Source: Marinobacter bryozoorum
GTDB taxonomy: Bacteria; Pseudomonadota; Gammaproteobacteria; Pseudomonadales; Oleiphilaceae
Assembly: GCF_023156245.1 (NCBI RefSeq)
Contig: NZ_JAKZAH010000020.1
Location: forward strand, 1-64,000
DNA length: 64,000 nt
Direction of reading: 5' to 3'
Part shown: one piece after another, positions 46,699-55,742 of the stretch
Position numbering within the stretch: position 1 is the first letter of the stretch
Layout: each line of letters opens with the position of its first letter
Translations under genes and position numbers: made by a program
Notes under the pieces: model-generated
What the model was told of the DNA's origin: nothing
Database searches by the model: none
What the model saw: the letters and a program-made list of their open reading frames with translations, nothing else

Positions 46699-46714
46699 TA
46701 TAGCGAGCGCTTGT
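46699..46714 (-). promoter_or_regulatory. Shared operator/-10 motif upstream of the PucR-type regulator gene
   Basis: On the minus strand ACAAGCGCTCGCTATA overlaps TATAAT (46697-46702), a perfect -10 placed 38 bases before the regulator ATG. The identical 16-mer sits in the same place relative to the -10 of livK at 42480-42495. The inverted repeat AGCG-CT-CGCT suggests a dimeric repressor or autoregulatory site. Confidence 0.6.
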
Positions 46715-46793
46715 ACCACAAGTTGGCAGGTGCCGCCCCCGATCGCAATCTGATGTCTACCTATGACAGTCAATAATAAATGGAGACCCGCCC

Positions 46794-48776
46794 ATGACAG
46801 ACCAGACCCCCGAATGCCTCTGGCAACCCGACCAGGCTCGTATCGAGCGCAGCCTCATGCACGATTTCATGCAGTGGCTGAACACACACAAAGACCAGAA
46901 TTTTGACGATTACAGTGCGCTCTGGCAGTGGTCCGTAGATCACCTGGAAGATTTCTGGGCTGCGTTCTGGGACTATTTCGATATCCGGCATTCGGCCCCT
47001 TATTCCCGGGTGCTGGACGGCGACCGCATGCCAGGCGCCACCTGGTTTGAGGGCGCCCGGATAAACATGATCGAGCAGGCATTCCGCTTCCATGAGGATG
47101 AGCCCGGGCGCCCTGCGATCATCTCCCGGTCCGAGACTCGCGAGCTGCAGGAGCTTTCCTGGGGTGACCTGAAGAAACAGGTCGCGTCCTTTGCCCATGG
47201 CCTGCGACAGATGGGGGTTACATCCGGTGACCGCGTGGTGGCCTACCTGCCCAACATTCCGGAGGCAGTGGTGGCTTTCTACGCCTGCGCCAGTATCGGC
47301 GCCATCTGGTCCAGCTGCTCGCCGGATATGGGCACCCGCAGCGTGATTGACCGGTTCCGCCAGATCGATCCCAAGGTAATGATTGCCGTGGACGGCTATC
47401 GCTACGGTGGCAAGGATTTCAGCCGCATGGAGGTAGTCAGCCAGTTACGGGAAGAGCTGCCCACCCTGGAGCAGGTCGTGTTGCTGCCGTACCTGGATAC
47501 CGGGGTGACCATGGAAAACAGCGTACCCTGGTCGGACATGCTGGCCCACGAAGAGCCTATGAGCTTCGAACAGCTGCCCTTCGACCATCCCCTGTGGGTG
47601 GTTTACTCCTCCGGCACTACCGGCATGCCCAAACCCATTGTGCACAGCCATGGTGGCGCCCTGCTGGAGGGGCTGCAGGGTCAGGGGCTGCATATGGACC
47701 TGCAGCCGGATGACCGCTACCTGTGGTTCACCACCACCGGCTGGATCATGTGGAACGCCCAGATTGGCGGTTTGCTGCTGGGCTCGACCATCTGTATCTA
47801 CGACGGCAACCCGGGCTATCCGGACCTGGGCACCCTCTGGCGGTTTGCCGGGGAAGCCGGGGTGACCTTCTTCGGCGCAGGCGCCGCCTACTTCCTCAAC
47901 TGCAAGAAGGCCGAGATTCACCCGCGGGACTACGCCGACCTGAGCCGGATCCATTCCGTGGGCTCCACCGGCTCACCACTGCCGGATGAAGGCTACAAGT
48001 GGATCATGAACGAAATCGGCGATGACGTGCTGGTGGCACCTATCAGCGGTGGTACCGATGTTGCGGCTTTCTATGTGGGCTGTAACCCGATCATGCCGGT
48101 GTACGCCGGTGAGATGCAGTGCTGCACCCTGGGTACGGCGGTCTATGCGTTTGACGAGGACGGTAAGCCGCTGGAAGACGAGGTAGGTGAGCTGGTGGTT
48201 ACCAGGCCCATGCCCTCCATGCCCCTGTACTTCTGGGGCGACGAAGGCGGCCATCGCTATCACGACAGCTACTTCGATACCTATCCGGGCATCTGGCGCC
48301 ATGGTGACTGGATTCGTATTACCCCACGGGGTGGCGCCATCATCTATGGCCGTTCGGATACCACTATCAACCGCCAGGGCGTACGCATGGGTACCGGTGA
48401 AATCTACCGGGTAGTGGAAGAGATCCCGGAGGTCATGGACTCACTGATCGTGGACCTGGAATACCTGGGGCGGGAATCCTACATGCCGCTGTTCGTGGTG
48501 TTGCGTGAAGGTGTCACCCTGGATGATGACCTGAAGGGGAGGATTCGTGCAGCGATCCGGGACAACCTGTCAGCCCGTCACGTGCCCAATGAGATCATCC
48601 CGACAGCGGAGATTCCCTACACGCTGACCGGCAAGAAAATGGAGCTGCCCATCCGCAAGCTCTTGCTGGGCAAGCCCCTGTCCCAGGTGGCGAGCCCGGA
48701 TGCCATGGCCAATCCGGGCAGCCTGGATTTCTACATCAACTTTGCCGAAGAGCGAGGTACGGCGCCCGCAGAGTAA
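46794..48776 (+). CDS. aacS: Acetoacetyl-CoA synthetase
   Basis: ATP-dependent acetoacetate-CoA ligase of 660 residues, the usual length of the family. The AMP-binding motif is VVYSSGTTGMPKPIVHSHGG (about 268-287); the acyl-CoA synthetase C-terminal motif with the adenylation Lys is in EIPYTLTGKKMELPIRKLL (Lys about 623). The N-terminal ACAS-like domain (about 30-95, LWQWSVDHLEDFWAAFWDYFDI) separates it from most other ligases. ATG follows TGGAGACCC. It is divergent from the PucR-type regulator, which probably controls it. Acetoacetate activation joins naturally to the thiolase of the catabolic operon. Confidence 0.92.
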   Translation: MTDQTPECLWQPDQARIERSLMHDFMQWLNTHKDQNFDDYSALWQWSVDHLEDFWAAFWDYFDIRHSAPYSRVLDGDRMPGATWFEGARINMIEQAFRFHEDEPGRPAIISRSETRELQELSWGDLKKQVASFAHGLRQMGVTSGDRVVAYLPNIPEAVVAFYACASIGAIWSSCSPDMGTRSVIDRFRQIDPKVMIAVDGYRYGGKDFSRMEVVSQLREELPTLEQVVLLPYLDTGVTMENSVPWSDMLAHEEPMSFEQLPFDHPLWVVYSSGTTGMPKPIVHSHGGALLEGLQGQGLHMDLQPDDRYLWFTTTGWIMWNAQIGGLLLGSTICIYDGNPGYPDLGTLWRFAGEAGVTFFGAGAAYFLNCKKAEIHPRDYADLSRIHSVGSTGSPLPDEGYKWIMNEIGDDVLVAPISGGTDVAAFYVGCNPIMPVYAGEMQCCTLGTAVYAFDEDGKPLEDEVGELVVTRPMPSMPLYFWGDEGGHRYHDSYFDTYPGIWRHGDWIRITPRGGAIIYGRSDTTINRQGVRMGTGEIYRVVEEIPEVMDSLIVDLEYLGRESYMPLFVVLREGVTLDDDLKGRIRAAIRDNLSARHVPNEIIPTAEIPYTLTGKKMELPIRKLLLGKPLSQVASPDAMANPGSLDFYINFAEERGTAPAE

Positions 48777-48807
48777 GGCTGCCCGGCAGCCATACCCTGA
48801 CGGGTAT
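48777..48807. terminator. Two tandem hairpins between convergent genes
   Basis: Directly after the aacS stop come GGCTGCCCGGCAGCC and ATACCC-TGAC-GGGTAT. They lie between convergent aacS and the acyl-CoA dehydrogenase gene and could serve both strands. Neither has a U run. Confidence 0.4.
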
Positions 48808-48814
48808 CAGGGGC

Positions 48815-50062
48815 TCAGCGGAGGTTGTAGTAAGCCGCCGTTGAGCCCCGGTGCTCCTTCGCCTTCTCGATCTCGGCCCGGGCCACGGTGCGCAGGTGCA
48901 CCTCATCCGGGCCGTCGAGGAAGCGCAGGGCACGGCCCCAGGTCCACAGGTAGGCTAGGGGGGTATCAGGCGTCAGTCCCATGGCGCCGAATACCTGCAT
49001 GGCCCGGTCCACGACACGGGTCTGAAGGCGTGCGGCCACCAGTTTGATGGCGGATACGTCCACCCGCGCCGCCTGGTTACCGTACTGATCCATTTTCCAG
49101 GCCGCCTGTAACACCAGCAGGCGGGCCTGGTCGATTTCCAGCCGCGACTCGGCGATCCAGTCCCTGACGTTCTCAAACTCACTGAGAAACTTGCCAAAGG
49201 TGCGCCGTTCCAGGGAGCGTTCGGTCATCATCTCCAGTGCCAGTTCGCACTGACCGATGGTGCGCATGCAATGGTGGACCCGGCCCGGACCCAGGCGCGC
49301 CTGGGCCATGGCAAAGCCTTCGCCGGGTTTGCCCAGCAAGTTCCTTGCCGGTACCCGCACGTTGCGGAAGGCGATCTCGCAATGCCCCTCCGGGGAGTGG
49401 TGCTGCATGATGGGAATGTTGCGGACCACCTCCAGGCCGGGAGCATCCATGGGCACGATGACCATGGAGTGTTCGTGGTGGCGGTTGTCACCGGGGCCGT
49501 CATCGCAACGGCCCAGCACAATGGCAAATCGACAGTTGGGGTGATTGGCGCCGGTGATGAACCACTTGCGGCCGTCTACGACGTACTCGTCACCGTCGCG
49601 CCGGATGGTCGTGCTGATATTGGTGGCGTCGGAGGAGGCCGTGTCCGGCTCACTCATGGCGAAGCAGGAGCGAATGGTGCCGTCCAGCTGGGGTTTCAGC
49701 CAGGTCTCGTACTGCTCATCGGTGGCGAACCGGTGCAGAAGTTCCATATTGCCGGTGTCCGGCGCACTGCAGTTGAATAGCTCAGCGGCCCAGGGCAGCC
49801 GGCCCATGATCTCGGCCAGTGGGGCATAGTCCAGGTTGGACATGGGCGTGCCCGGCTCGTGGTCTTTCAGCTCCGGCAGGAACAGGTTCCAGAGACCGTC
49901 TTCCCGGGCCTGGGCCTTGATGGGTTCGATAATGTCCAGTGGGTAGACGCCATCCTCTGCGCTGCGCAACCAATCGCTGTTGCGTGGCAGGACGTGTTTT
50001 TTCATGAACCGTCGCATCAGGTCCTGGACCTGGCGGGCGTCTTCGGAATAATCAAAATCCAT
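48815..50062 (-). CDS. Acyl-CoA dehydrogenase, ACAD10/11-like
   Basis: FAD acyl-CoA dehydrogenase of 415 residues from ATG 50062; the frame extends upstream to 50149 without family-like sequence. Motifs include CFAMSEPDTASSDATNI (substrate/FAD loop), KWFITGANHPNCRF, the GPGRVHHCMRTIGQCELAL helix and the C-terminal VFGAMGLTPDTPLAYLWTWGRALRFLDGPDEVHLRTVAR. This length and the GPGRVHH pattern fit the ACAD10/11-related group found in many proteobacteria, whose substrates in bacteria are mostly unknown. It converges on aacS and is the only gene in its transcript. A role in catabolism of the same compounds is possible, but it is not in the liv operon. Confidence 0.92.
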   Translation of the reverse strand: MDFDYSEDARQVQDLMRRFMKKHVLPRNSDWLRSAEDGVYPLDIIEPIKAQAREDGLWNLFLPELKDHEPGTPMSNLDYAPLAEIMGRLPWAAELFNCSAPDTGNMELLHRFATDEQYETWLKPQLDGTIRSCFAMSEPDTASSDATNISTTIRRDGDEYVVDGRKWFITGANHPNCRFAIVLGRCDDGPGDNRHHEHSMVIVPMDAPGLEVVRNIPIMQHHSPEGHCEIAFRNVRVPARNLLGKPGEGFAMAQARLGPGRVHHCMRTIGQCELALEMMTERSLERRTFGKFLSEFENVRDWIAESRLEIDQARLLVLQAAWKMDQYGNQAARVDVSAIKLVAARLQTRVVDRAMQVFGAMGLTPDTPLAYLWTWGRALRFLDGPDEVHLRTVARAEIEKAKEHRGSTAAYYNLR

Positions 50063-50162
50063 GGTGGGCCCTGGTAGCTGTTGGACAGATTCCGGTAAAC
50101 CGGCCTGTGGACACACTACGTTATCACCACCGCCTGGGCGTTGATGCACGTCAAGCCGGTAC

Positions 50163-50573
50163 TCAGGCGCTGGCGGCGGCCTCGGCGTCCAGCTCCTTCC
50201 AGGCGGCGTAGCGGTGCAGGTCTGACTCCACCATTTTCAGGCAGAGGGCTACCACGCCGGCATCGTCCAGCAGGCCAAAGCCGATCAGCACATCGGGAAT
50301 CAGGTCCAGTGGGTTCAGTACATAGAGCAGGGCGCCGGCTATGGCCGCCACGCTTTTCCAGGGAACCTGCCGGTAGCGGCCGTTCCAGTAATCCCGCAGC
50401 AGCGAGAACATCAGGCGGATATCCGTGGAAAACCGCTCAAGCTTGCCCCCGGCCTGCACCTTGGCTTCGATCTTTTTCTGCCGTTCCAGCAGGGTCTCGA
50501 TGTCGTCCTGGTTTACCTTGCTGCTTTCCCGGTCAAGTTCCTCCCGGGCGCGCTCCTGGCTGATGGCTGCCAT
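50163..50573 (-). CDS. YkvA-type DUF1232 membrane protein
   Basis: Protein of 136 residues. A charged, coiled-coil N-terminus (about 1-50, ERAREELDRESSKVNQDDIETLLERQKKIEAK) precedes the DUF1232 core ALLYVLNPLDLIPDVLIGFGLLDDAGVVALCLKMV (about 80-115), the family's hallmark YxxxPxDLIPD pattern. ATG at 50573 has GAGG five bases upstream and is preferred to upstream starts (50612, 50669). DUF1232 proteins are small membrane-associated proteins of unknown function. The next gene upstream is divergent. It is probably monocistronic. Confidence 0.85.
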   Translation of the reverse strand: MAAISQERAREELDRESSKVNQDDIETLLERQKKIEAKVQAGGKLERFSTDIRLMFSLLRDYWNGRYRQVPWKSVAAIAGALLYVLNPLDLIPDVLIGFGLLDDAGVVALCLKMVESDLHRYAAWKELDAEAAASA

Positions 50574-50882
50574 GGCATCCTCGTGTTTGCTGAAGAGTGG
50601 GTAGGCGGGCATCACGCGAAGCTGAACTTCGGTGAAAGGTGATCGGTCGCCTTTCAAGGATTCTAGCACCCGATCGATACACGGGAATATTGCGGGTGCT
50701 TACCCCAAAATTACAAGGTGGGGTACAGGCCGGAAACACCCCATGCGATGCCGGACTGGTTGCCTGCAAGTGAATGGTTTGCAGGATTGTCATCCCGACC
50801 ACGGACGGTTGAGTGTCGGCACTGGTATGATGGCGTTTTCGAACGGGCGGCCCGGGCCGCAGACTCAGGAGGGTTACCAACC

Positions 50883-51338
50883 ATGAATGGAATGAGCGTA
50901 GCTGGTCGGATTATCGTGCTCGGTTGCCTGGCATTGCTGGCGGCCTGTGCCTCCGGACCTGGCTCACAGCAGGGTGGACCTGTGCCCACAGCACCCCTGA
51001 CCAACACCTACTGGAAGCTGATGGAGCTTCAGGGCAACGCGGTGGACGTCCCGCAGGGAGAGCAGGGCGAGCCCCATATGATCTTTCGGGACGACGGCAA
51101 GGTGAATGGCTTCAGCGGTTGCAACCGGTTCGTGGGTGAGTACACAGTCACTGGTGCCAACCTGCTGTTCGATTCCATGGCCAGCACCCGTATGGCGTGC
51201 CCGGACGACAGCTATGAAACTGTGCTTTACGACGTATTTGCCGATACGGCCGGGGTGTTCCTGGAAGGCAAGGTGCTCAAGCTGCTGGATGACCAGGGCC
51301 ATGGGCTGGCCCGTTTCGAGGCGGTGGCCCTGCCCTGA
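50883..51338 (+). CDS. META-domain lipoprotein, HslJ-like
   Basis: Small lipoprotein of 151 residues. The signal MNGMSVAGRIIVLGCLALLAACAS ends in the lipobox LAAC. The META domain follows (about 40-145) with YWKLMELQGNAV, FRDDGKVNGFSGCNRFVGEYTV, the TRMACPD motif and the Cys residues that form the family's conserved pair. HslJ-type proteins have been linked to heat or novobiocin resistance, with the mechanism unclear. ATG 50883 has AGGAGGG at about nine bases. Upstream in-frame residues back to 50718 are not part of the protein. It is monocistronic. Confidence 0.88.
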   Translation: MNGMSVAGRIIVLGCLALLAACASGPGSQQGGPVPTAPLTNTYWKLMELQGNAVDVPQGEQGEPHMIFRDDGKVNGFSGCNRFVGEYTVTGANLLFDSMASTRMACPDDSYETVLYDVFADTAGVFLEGKVLKLLDDQGHGLARFEAVALP

Positions 51339-51383
51339 ATGCCAGGTTGGCCGGGAACCCGCATGGTCCCCGGCCAGTTCGGG

Positions 51384-52199
51384 TTACGGCGCGGCCGTAT
51401 AGTTTTGTGTGGAGTATTCGTCCATGGAAGGCTTACTGACCACGGTCAGGTGGGTGTCGTCGTTCAGCGGCAGCCAGGCTCCTTCGTTACGCTCCCGATA
51501 CTCGATATCGTGCAGTCTTGTGCCGGCGCTGCGATTCATGTCTACGTACCAGCGCAGGCCAGCGGCATAGGGGTAGGCGCCACTGGAGTCAGTGTGGGCG
51601 TAGTCGACGGCCTCGTTGAGCACCGAGCGTATTTCGGCGCCTGTAAGCTCGTATTCCTCCTCGTTCGCGTCTTCGCGAACCAGTGGCTCATCCAGCAGCA
51701 GGTGGGGGACACCGTTACACGACTGACCAACCCCTTCGTCGTTCCACTCCACACTCAACTCGCCTACGACCCAGGAATACTGCCAGGCCTGGGCGACGCA
51801 GACCTGGTCGCCGTCTGCGTTGGTAGTCAGGGTCGGGTAGGGGCCGGAGCTTTCCAGGCCATAGGCGGAAAAGTCGCCAAGGAGTGAGTGGGAGTCGCCG
51901 CCGATAATGACATCGACCCCGCTTAGCCTGTTGGCCAGCTCAAGGTCGTTCTGATACTGGTAGTGGGTCAGCAGGATAATCTTGTTGATGCCGCTCCCGG
52001 TCAGTTCGTCGATCATTGCCTGTGCGGTTGCCTGTTCATCCAGGAACTCGGTGGTTTCAAGGGGACTGGAGCTGTTGCGGGTCTTGTTGGCGATATCGAT
52101 GCCAATGATACCCACCCGTGCGCCATCGATTTCCCGCACGGTATAGGGCTTTATGTAATCATCCTGCGCTGTCGGCGCCAGCGGGGTGCCCACTTCCGG
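51384..52199 (-). pseudogene. Remnant of an exported 5'-nucleotidase/UDP-sugar hydrolase gene
   Basis: The open frame encodes about 270 residues of the UshA/5'-nucleotidase family: VGTPLAPTAQDDYIKPYTVREIDGARVGIIGIDI and IIGGDSHSLLGDF from the metallophosphatase domain, and ELTGAEIRSVLNEAVDYAHTDSSGAYPYAAGLRWYVDMN from the nucleotide-binding C-terminal domain. Missing are the signal peptide and the first metal-binding motifs (DxH, GNHD), a stretch between the two domains, and the C-terminal end of the second domain. The first codon of the frame is a GTG with no ribosome binding site, and homology begins a few residues upstream of it. The gene appears to have been shortened at the front, in the middle and at the end. 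It is unlikely to be active. Confidence 0.75.
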
Positions 52200-52301
52200 A
52201 TGCGCTGGGTGTTTCGGACTCCGTCGGGAGCCTGTTGATCAGGGTGCCGTCAGACTATGACGGCGACATGAGATTTTTGTGACGGGTTGGCGACAGGGCC
52301 T

Positions 52302-52775
52302 TTACCACCGGGCCTTGTCCCACATTTCCGGGTTGGCCCAGTATTTCGGGTTGTTCCAGTCCCGCTTGTGGTTGTAGGTGTCGATGTTGTAGGTATACAG
52401 ACTGTGGCTGGTGCCTTCGTCTCCAACGGCCTGGCGGGTGAAACCCAGGGCCAGGAAATCGGTCAGCCGCCAGCCACTGGCGTTTTCCACCAGAACGGCG
52501 ATACGCCGGTTACCCAGGTTACGCAGTTGCCCCAGCAGCAGCGTCCCCGTGGTCCGGTCCATGGCTTCCAGCGTATCCGAGATAAGGGCCAGGTCGTGGG
52601 GCCCTGCGCTTTCGCCGGTAAGCTCACCCTGGCTGTGGACCAGTACATCTACCCGGATGGCCTGTGCTGACGACTGCCATGCCCCGGCGGTCACTTCAGC
52701 CGCACTGCCGGCTACCAGCAACGACGAAGGCCGGGCGTCCAGGATGATGGGTTCGAAGATGGCCTGTGGCTTCAT
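52302..52775 (-). CDS. DUF6231 family protein
   Basis: Cytoplasmic protein of 157 residues. ATG 52775 has GGAGG eight bases upstream, so a longer frame reaching to 53549 is not used: that part is the antisense of the ABC ATPase gene. Visible features are the DARPSSLLVAGSAAEVTAGAW glycine-containing loop, LALISDTLEAMD and a C-terminal Trp/Asn/Lys-rich tail (WNNPKYWANPEMWDKARW). The pattern suggests a methyltransferase-like or Rossmann fold, but the function is unknown. I recognise it as the small family of Marinobacter-type genomes called DUF6231. It is divergent from the ABC operon that follows. Confidence 0.75.
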   Translation of the reverse strand: MKPQAIFEPIILDARPSSLLVAGSAAEVTAGAWQSSAQAIRVDVLVHSQGELTGESAGPHDLALISDTLEAMDRTTGTLLLGQLRNLGNRRIAVLVENASGWRLTDFLALGFTRQAVGDEGTSHSLYTYNIDTYNHKRDWNNPKYWANPEMWDKARW

Positions 52776-52856
52776 GGCAATATCCTCCGCTGAATCTGTC
52801 ATCATACGCTCCGGGGCTGCTCCCGGCCTCCCCAGTAATGTTTGAAGGAGTTGGTT

Positions 52857-53507
52857 TTGGCTGCCATCAAGGTTGCAGATCTCCATAAGTCCTACCGCAC
52901 CGGGGCCGGACGGGTGCCCGTTTTCGAAGGCCTGTCTTTCTCGGTTGAGACGGGGCATTCGCTTGCCCTGACGGGGCCTTCCGGGTCCGGCAAGAGTACC
53001 TTGCTGAATATTCTGTGTGGGATGGAAACGACCGATCGCGGAGTCATCACCCTGTTCGGGAGGGTTGCGGCTCAGCGAAGCCCGGGGGACTGGGCAGAAC
53101 TTCGGCGGCGCCGGATCGGGGTGGTGTTCCAGGACAGTAACCTGATGCCGGCCCTCACCCTGGAAGAGAATGTACGTCTGCGTGCCGACCTGGCTGGTCA
53201 GTCCTTTGGTCCCGTTCGGGACTGGCTCGAGCGGCTGGGACTGAAGGGTCTGGAGAGGCGCTATCCGGACCAGGTTTCCGGTGGGCAGCGTCAGCGAGCG
53301 TCCCTGGCAATGGTGTTTGCCATGGCGCCGGACCTGATCCTTGCAGATGAACCCACGGGCAGCCTTGACCGGAATACCGCCCATGACGTGGCTGATGAAC
53401 TTTTCCTGTGGCAACGGCGTCGTGGCTGTACCCTGGTGCTGGCCACCCACGACCTGTCGCTGGCGGACCGTTGTGACCAGCACCTGGACCTGGCCGGCGG
53501 AAACTGA
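52857..53507 (+). CDS. LolD/AttE-like ABC ATPase
   Basis: ABC ATPase of 216 residues of the LolD/MacB class. TTG at 52857 has AAGGAG six bases upstream and is preferred over TTG at 52842, which would overlap the ribosome binding site. Walker A is GPSGSGKST, the signature is VSGGQRQRASL and Walker B is LILADEPTGSLDR. It is followed by a FtsX-type permease three bases on and a lipocalin-like lipoprotein. That trio matches the AttE/AttFG/AttH layout. The ATPase probably powers extraction or movement of a lipid or hydrophobic molecule across the envelope. Confidence 0.88.
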   Translation: MAAIKVADLHKSYRTGAGRVPVFEGLSFSVETGHSLALTGPSGSGKSTLLNILCGMETTDRGVITLFGRVAAQRSPGDWAELRRRRIGVVFQDSNLMPALTLEENVRLRADLAGQSFGPVRDWLERLGLKGLERRYPDQVSGGQRQRASLAMVFAMAPDLILADEPTGSLDRNTAHDVADELFLWQRRRGCTLVLATHDLSLADRCDQHLDLAGGN

Positions 53508-53510
53508 ACC

Positions 53511-55742
53511 ATGTTGCTGCGGGCAATTCTCAGTCACTACCGGCGCCACCCGATGCAGTTACTGGCACTATGGGCCATTCTCACCCTGGCGACTGCGCTC
53601 TGGTCCGGGGTATGGACACTGACCGACCAGGCCCGGGACAGTATGCAGGTCGGCGATCGTCAGCTGGCCGGGCAACAATTACTGGCCCGTCAGGATGGCG
53701 CTGAGGTAACCGTTGAAGACTTCGCCACCCTGCGCCGACAGGGCCTCTGCGTGGTGCCATGGTTGGAGGTTGTGGTCGGCAGCGGAGGTGCCCGGGTTAT
53801 TGGTGTGGACCCGCTGGCGATGAGCTGCGCAGACTCCGCCCGGTCCGGTACGGCACCCGCGCTGGATGGCGAGCCCTTCGTAGATATCGCCGAAGCCGCC
53901 GGCCTGGCCCTGAAAAGGCCTTCAAGGCTGCGCCTGTACCTTGCCAGGGAGACAGACCGGCTGCCAGAGGGCTGGAGGCGCCAGCCCGACCCGTCGGCAC
54001 TGGACACCGGTGAACTGGCGGACAGCTTCCTGCTCAACCTCAACGCCCTGGCGGTACTGGTGGTGCTGGTGTCAGCGTTGCTGATACGCAGTGTCTATAC
54101 GCTGGGGCTTGCCCAGCGCCGGCACGGGCTGCAACTGCTGGAGCGTTATGGTGTCCAGCGTCGCCGGCTGCGTCGCTATTTGCTGCTGGAGCTGGGCGTT
54201 CTCGCCCTGTTGGGGGCGCTGCCCGGCCATGGCCTCGGGCTCTTGTTGGCGGAGATGCTCGGCGCAGGGTTTGGTGCGGCCATGGATAACCTGTTTGACA
54301 CCGGCCTGCTGCAAACGTCCCGGTCGGTTACCGGGTTCCTGGTCACCCTGGGGGTGATGACGCTGGTTGTGGCCTGGTGTGGCCTCGATCTCCTGAAGGT
54401 CCGTCGGGAGCAATCTTTCATCCCCGGCTGGAAGCCCATGGCGGGGTTTACCATGCTGGTTGCCGGGGTTGTGTTGGTGCTGGTGGCCGGCTCCCTGGTC
54501 GTTGCGTTCCTGGCAACTGCATTGCTGCTGGCGGGTGCCGGGCTAATCACACCCTGGCTGCTGCAAAGGCTGGTGTTGCCTCACCGTGATGCATCGCCAC
54601 TGCACCTGTGGCGACGCCGGGAGCTGGGTGTGCTGATGCGCCGGCTTGCGCTGCCGCTGGTGGCGCTGCAGTTGGCAGCCGGCACAGTCATCGCAGTCCA
54701 CGCCCTTGTGCACACCTTTGAGGGAACCTTCAACCAATGGCTCGGGCAGCGCCTGGCCGGAGACCTTTTTGTGGAGGTTCCCGATGGAAAAAACATCTCA
54801 ACGGTGGCTTCGGTATTGTCGCAAGGGCACCTGGTTGATAGCTGGCATCCGGTAGAGCGGGGGCAGGTTGCCCTGGTCGATGGAGACCAGACTCACATCC
54901 TGGACCTGATGGCGACCGATACCCGCTCGCCCCTGGTGCGGGAGTGGTCTCTGCTCCATGCCAGTGAAGCGCCCTGGCGAGCCGTCAGGAAAGGAGCTGT
55001 GCTGGTGAACGAGCAGCTGGCCCGGCGCCGGGGCCTGGCTCCGGGCAGCCGCGTCAGCATCCTGGTCGAGGGAGAACGCCGCCAGGTAACCGTTGCCGGA
55101 ATCTACGCGGACTACGGGCGCCCGTCGGGTGAGGTACTGATGGATGTGGCCTTTCTGCCGTCAGGCTATGAGCCCGGCTTCCGCTCGCTCACGATAACCC
55201 TGCCGGCCAGCGGCAATAGCAGGCAGGCCTCGCTGGTATCTGCGCTGGAGCAGGCCTGGCAAGTGAACGGTTTGCAGGTACGGGATAATGCCACCGTGCA
55301 CCGGATTGCTAACCGGATATTCCGACAGACCTTCACGCTGACCCGCGCGATCAGCTATCTGACCCTGGGCCTGGCGGTGGTTGCGCTGTTGCTGACCGGT
55401 TGGGTCGTGCTGGGCTCAAGGCATTGGTATTACCAGCTGCTGACGACATGGGGCCTGGCCGGGAAGGCCTGGTTCCACGTCATGCTCAGACTGACGACGG
55501 AGCTGATGCTGGTAATCTGGCTTGCGGCAGTACCGACAGGCATTGCCCTGACCTGGGTGCTGGTGCAGCGGATTAATCCCCTGGCGTTTGGCTGGTCGCT
55601 GCCCATGGCTGTCTACCCCGGTTTCTGGCTGGAGCTTATGGCGTTGCTGGCACTTTCCGCGCTGATCGTTGCGGGAGCCTTCTATCTCAGGGCGCCGTCG
55701 CAGGTATCGGCACCGGACCTGGCAACCGGGGAGGAGCGATGA
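53511..55742 (+). CDS. FtsX-domain ABC permease, fused AttF/AttG-like
   Basis: Inner-membrane permease of 743 residues with two FtsX-type domains: an N-terminal helix (about 15-35), a periplasmic domain (about 40-170), helices at about 185-360, then a second periplasmic domain (about 410-600) and C-terminal helices (about 615-730). It combines what are two permeases in AttFG, LolCE-like systems. It starts three bases after the ATPase and overlaps the lipoprotein gene by four bases (ATGA), so all three are translated together. The cargo is unknown. Confidence 0.85.
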   Translation: MLLRAILSHYRRHPMQLLALWAILTLATALWSGVWTLTDQARDSMQVGDRQLAGQQLLARQDGAEVTVEDFATLRRQGLCVVPWLEVVVGSGGARVIGVDPLAMSCADSARSGTAPALDGEPFVDIAEAAGLALKRPSRLRLYLARETDRLPEGWRRQPDPSALDTGELADSFLLNLNALAVLVVLVSALLIRSVYTLGLAQRRHGLQLLERYGVQRRRLRRYLLLELGVLALLGALPGHGLGLLLAEMLGAGFGAAMDNLFDTGLLQTSRSVTGFLVTLGVMTLVVAWCGLDLLKVRREQSFIPGWKPMAGFTMLVAGVVLVLVAGSLVVAFLATALLLAGAGLITPWLLQRLVLPHRDASPLHLWRRRELGVLMRRLALPLVALQLAAGTVIAVHALVHTFEGTFNQWLGQRLAGDLFVEVPDGKNISTVASVLSQGHLVDSWHPVERGQVALVDGDQTHILDLMATDTRSPLVREWSLLHASEAPWRAVRKGAVLVNEQLARRRGLAPGSRVSILVEGERRQVTVAGIYADYGRPSGEVLMDVAFLPSGYEPGFRSLTITLPASGNSRQASLVSALEQAWQVNGLQVRDNATVHRIANRIFRQTFTLTRAISYLTLGLAVVALLLTGWVVLGSRHWYYQLLTTWGLAGKAWFHVMLRLTTELMLVIWLAAVPTGIALTWVLVQRINPLAFGWSLPMAVYPGFWLELMALLALSALIVAGAFYLRAPSQVSAPDLATGEER

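Noticed and set aside
52776-53549. Long antisense extension of the DUF6231 frame
   Set aside because: It runs opposite the ABC ATPase gene, whose motifs are all intact, and a strong ribosome binding site lies at 52775 for the short gene.
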